16,199 nt of DNA from Verrucomicrobiota bacterium (GTDB lineage: Bacteria > Verrucomicrobiota > Verrucomicrobiia > Verrucomicrobiales > Verrucomicrobiaceae): the NCBI GenBank assembly GCA_009885275.1, contig VFKY01000080.1:1-16199 (forward strand), written 5' to 3'. The notes beneath the pieces are model-generated. The model saw only the letters and a list, made by a program, of their open reading frames with translations, was not told the origin of the DNA and ran no database searches. Both the position numbers and the translations under genes were made by a program. Below, one piece after another: positions 13,604 to 16,199 of the stretch (the first letter of the stretch is position 1; each line of letters starts with the position of its first letter).

Positions 13604-15574
13604 TCATGATTCGATGCGGAAAAGATGCATAAAAGTCGCACTGGGATCAAGACTTACATAGTTGCTTGCGCCATGCCATTTATAACGGAGGCCGTGAATA
13701 AGATCATGCACATGATAATGAGCATCATTGGACAAACCTAGAGCATTCATATCGAGATGTACCATGTCTGACGCTACCTCTGATGGGCTCAAATTGATGA
13801 TGATTAAGATTCGATTCGAGAGGTCAGGCGTGGTTTTACTATAGATAATGATGTCCTTATGGTGAGCGGCATGAAAGTGCAAATTGTCGTAGTATTGCAG
13901 CGCAGCATTGCTTTGACGTGACTCGTTCAAAACTCTGATGAACCCCTTGATATTGTCGGGAGAGTTCCAGTTTCGTACTTTGATTTCAAACTTCTCGGAG
14001 TCCAAGTATTCTTCCCGACCGGGTAGTGGTTGATTTTCACAAAGTTCATAACCGCTGTAAATTCCCCAGTTCGATGACAAGGTTGCGGCCAGAGCGGCGC
14101 GAATTTTAAACATGGCGGGACCGGCATGTTGTAAATGATGCGGAAGAATGTCCGGTGTATTGGGCCAAAAATTAGCGCGATAATACCAGCGCATGTCCGT
14201 TTTGGTCAACTCCGTTGCATATTCCGTGAGTTCTTGCTTAGTTTCCCTCCAAGTAAAGTAGGTGTAACTTTGACTGAAACCAATTTTCCCAAGTCCTTGC
14301 ATCATGCGTGGTTTGGTAAAAGCCTCTGCGAGAAAAAGCACTTCAGGGTCATAAGCTTGCACTTCGGCAATGAGCACTTCCCAAAACGATACTGGTTTGG
14401 TGTGAGGATTATCGACACGAAATATTTTTACACCTCGCTTCACCCAAAACAGGACCACATCAATCAATTCCCGCCAAAGCGCCTTCCAGTCTGCGCAGTG
14501 GAAGTTAATGGGATAAATGTCCTGATATTTTTTTGGAGGATTTTCCGCGTATCGGATGGAGCCATCTTCGCGCTGGTGGAACCAGTCTGGGTGTTCTTTG
14601 ACATAAGGATGGTCGGGTGAGCAATTGACGGCAAAATCCAGAGCGATATCCAGATCTCTAATTTTCGCTTCACTCACCAGCCATTCGAAATCGTTCAGCG
14701 TACCCAGAGCAGGTTCGATAGAGCGGTGTCCCCCGTTCGCGGAACCAATTGCCCAAGGAGAACCAACATCATCTTGATGTGCTGTTAAGGTGTTATTGCG
14801 ACCTTTGCGATGCGACATCCCAATAGGGTGAATAGGAGGAAAGTAAACAACATCAAACCCCATCGCTTTGGCGTCATCAAGTCGGGGCAGGCAATCACGA
14901 AAGCTACCGTGTTGCCCTGATTGATTTTTAGCACTGCGTGGAAAGAACTCATACCATGCTGAGAATCGGGCGCGTTCACGTTCGATGGTTGCATGGTTCG
15001 ATTTTGAAATGGTACTCAGAGTGCGGTCAGGAAATCGATCGAGTATGGATTGCAAATCATCACCCATCAGCACTTCTATAAGATGCTCTAAGGGAAGAAG
15101 CCTCAACATGTTCGCGAGTTCATGTAGTTCCTTCGATGTGTTTTTCGCGCCGGCATTTTTGGCGCGATCTGCGGTTAGTTCCAGTAGCCTGGCGCCTTCA
15201 CGTGCTTCAATAGCAATTTCGGGGTCAAGCGCGTCGAACTTGGCTTTAAAGTGCTTTTTCCATGTCTGCCAGTTATCGACCCAAGCCTCAATCACATATT
15301 CCCAGCGGCCACATTTGTCGAAGGTGCATTGACCAGCCCATTGGTCATTGTCGCGAGGCTGCATGGAAAATTCTGTCCACGTCTGTTCATTCGTTCGTCG
15401 GTATTTTAAGACGGCGCATAATAGGACATGTCCGTCTGTGAAAATGTCGGCAGTCACATGCAAGGGTTCATTAACGACACGTTTGATGAGATAACTGGAA
15501 TCCCCTAGAGTAGGATAAAAGTTTTCAATAACCACAGTTGGCGCGTGATGTGGGGTGCGTTCTATCAAACTCAT
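13604..15574 (-). CDS. glgE: Alpha-1,4-glucan:maltose-1-phosphate maltosyltransferase
   Basis: A GH13 enzyme that extends alpha-1,4-glucan using maltose-1-phosphate. The 656 residues comprise an N-terminal domain (about 12-115, DUF3416-like: VIENFYPTLGD, QWAGQCTFDKCGRWEYVIEA), the helical insert up to about 195, and the catalytic barrel. Diagnostic GlgE segments are RFSAWYEFFPRS at 203-214, FPPIHPIGMSHRKGRNN at 245-261, GSPWAIGS at 271-278, EHPDWFHQREDGSIRYAENP at 327-346 and KKYQDIYPINF at 348-358. The nucleophile is Asp388 in FRVDNPHTKP and the acid/base is Glu417 in FLAEAFTKP. The set is complete. The usual partners TreS, maltokinase Pep2 and branching enzyme GlgB are not in the window. 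The ATG at 15574 fits the family start. Neighbours on the same strand are an APH-fold kinase 42 bp upstream and the CHASE2 protein 37 bp downstream. Confidence 0.95.
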   Translation of the reverse strand: MSLIERTPHHAPTVVIENFYPTLGDSSYLIKRVVNEPLHVTADIFTDGHVLLCAVLKYRRTNEQTWTEFSMQPRDNDQWAGQCTFDKCGRWEYVIEAWVDNWQTWKKHFKAKFDALDPEIAIEAREGARLLELTADRAKNAGAKNTSKELHELANMLRLLPLEHLIEVLMGDDLQSILDRFPDRTLSTISKSNHATIERERARFSAWYEFFPRSAKNQSGQHGSFRDCLPRLDDAKAMGFDVVYFPPIHPIGMSHRKGRNNTLTAHQDDVGSPWAIGSANGGHRSIEPALGTLNDFEWLVSEAKIRDLDIALDFAVNCSPDHPYVKEHPDWFHQREDGSIRYAENPPKKYQDIYPINFHCADWKALWRELIDVVLFWVKRGVKIFRVDNPHTKPVSFWEVLIAEVQAYDPEVLFLAEAFTKPRMMQGLGKIGFSQSYTYFTWRETKQELTEYATELTKTDMRWYYRANFWPNTPDILPHHLQHAGPAMFKIRAALAATLSSNWGIYSGYELCENQPLPGREEYLDSEKFEIKVRNWNSPDNIKGFIRVLNESRQSNAALQYYDNLHFHAAHHKDIIIYSKTTPDLSNRILIIINLSPSEVASDMVHLDMNALGLSNDAHYHVHDLIHGLRYKWHGASNYVSLDPSATFMHLFRIES

Positions 15575-15613
15575 GGGGTGCTAAGTTTCACAGGGTGTTT
15601 ATGAGAAGGCAAC

Positions 15614-15637
15614 TCATTACAGGAATACCTGTAATGA
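15614..15637. other. 10-bp stem-loop overlapping the phosphotransferase stop codon
   Basis: TCATTACAGG at 15614-15623 and CCTGTAATGA at 15628-15637 are perfect reverse complements around a four-base loop. On the minus strand the structure spans the last five codons and the TAA stop (15617-15619) of the phosphotransferase gene. No U-tract follows on either strand, so it is not a standard intrinsic terminator. It could stabilise an mRNA end or reduce read-through into glgE. Confidence 0.6.
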
Positions 15638-16199
15638 CTCAAGTGTGGGATGTGATGTGCAGATTTTTTTGAGTCTTTCTACCGCAACGGGGATGTGTTG
15701 CTCAAAGTGGGGCTTTCCTAAGTTACGACTGAGGTTGGCATAGGCGCCCAGTGCTTGCATGAGACGTTGAGCTGCACACAGCCAATAGGTCTCCTTTAGT
15801 GAATCAAGGTTACGATGCGTGTGATCTGCATACCACTGGAGCAGTGTTTCACGTTCTAATTCTGTGAGGTTGACATAGGGATCGAGCAGAAGGGATGCGA
15901 GATCGTATTCCGCTAACCCAGGTCGTAGCCCTTGATAATCAATGAGCCATGCAGAACGATCACGTATGATGACATTTTGACTTTGGAAGTCACGGTGGAC
16001 TAATCCTCTAGGTAGAATAGAGAGCTTGGTTCGTATGTCATGCAGAGCGAGATGCGCATTTTTGTATGAAGGCGAGTCGGCATCTCGGCTGAGAAATCCG
16101 CGAACAAAATGGCTGAGAAAGTAGTTTTGCTCCCACTCATAGAGTCGCTCATCAAAGCATAACTCCATTTCCGCAATATCATTCGCAGAGAGTGTATCA
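15617..16199 (-). CDS. APH-fold phosphotransferase, AmgK-like (5' partial)
   Basis: The frame runs open to the right window edge, so the N-terminal ATP-binding lobe is missing; 193 residues are visible. The kinase catalytic loop is LVHRDFQSQNVIIRDRSAWL, with the Brenner motif HxDxxxxN, followed by the metal-binding LIDYQGLRPGLAEYDLASLL and LDPY. This HRDFQSxN-IDYQ-YDLASLL form is typical of the COG3178/AmgK group, whose studied members are sugar kinases that phosphorylate MurNAc or GlcNAc at the anomeric position during cell-wall recycling. Upstream residues LYEWEQNYFLSHFVRGFLS also match that group. The partner uridylyltransferase MurU would be expected further right and cannot be seen. Because it precedes glgE, maltokinase should be considered, but the motif form argues against it. 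Confidence 0.75.
   Translation of the reverse strand, partial: DTLSANDIAEMELCFDERLYEWEQNYFLSHFVRGFLSRDADSPSYKNAHLALHDIRTKLSILPRGLVHRDFQSQNVIIRDRSAWLIDYQGLRPGLAEYDLASLLLDPYVNLTELERETLLQWYADHTHRNLDSLKETYWLCAAQRLMQALGAYANLSRNLGKPHFEQHIPVAVERLKKICTSHPTLESLQVFL

Noticed and set aside
14135..14620. 161-residue frame on the plus strand inside glgE
   Set aside because: It overlaps the catalytic region of glgE in antisense and its composition is that of a reverse-complement shadow.
15617..16199. Maltokinase (Pep2) acting with GlgE, or aminoglycoside resistance kinase
   Set aside because: The HRDFQSxN and IDYQGLRPGLAEYDLASLL motifs resemble the AmgK group more than Pep2. Aminoglycoside resistance is not supported by fold membership alone.

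Overview
The window looks like chromosomal DNA from a member of the Verrucomicrobiota, or a close relative in the PVC group. The best clue is an 819-residue secretin of the Amuc_1098 type. A GlgE maltosyltransferase and a cdaA-glmM c-di-AMP module fit this but do not prove it. Most genes have AT-rich leaders with no clear Shine-Dalgarno sequence. The phylum call is inference from protein resemblance; no rRNA is present.

Left part (1 to about 2010): an accessory segment. It starts with a GC-rich gene tail of unknown function (2-259). A complete HigB/HigA-type toxin-antitoxin pair follows (463-1211), then a basic hypothetical protein (1290-1661), then about 270 bp of non-coding DNA. That stretch holds four degenerate repeats with an ATTAAC core at 30-33 bp spacing and a perfect 12-bp palindrome. 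The segment ends at a minus-strand tRNA with a CAU anticodon, most likely the lysidine-modified tRNA-Ile2, whose 3' end faces the accessory genes. This geometry is common at island integration sites.

Middle part (2131-10834): housekeeping and envelope genes. An OlsF-like two-domain acyltransferase (ornithine-lipid type) is followed 16 bp later by a tRNA-dihydrouridine synthase. A strong hairpin terminator separates these from the convergent gene for elongation factor P, which carries Arg34. Divergent from efp is an apparent operon: cdaA (diadenylate cyclase), a previously easy-to-miss 53-residue membrane protein resembling only the N-terminal anchor of CdaR, and glmM (phosphoglucosamine mutase). 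This mirrors the cdaA-cdaR-glmM order of Firmicutes, with the regulator shrunk to a single transmembrane helix. The secretin gene follows about 200 bp later with no other pilus or secretion genes next to it.

Right part (10862-16199): four genes on the minus strand with gaps of 37-83 bp, probably at least partly co-transcribed. In transcription order they are an APH-fold phosphotransferase resembling AmgK (5' end cut by the window edge), GlgE, a stand-alone CHASE2-domain membrane protein, and a beta-CASP metallo-beta-lactamase nuclease. The secretin and the nuclease genes converge.
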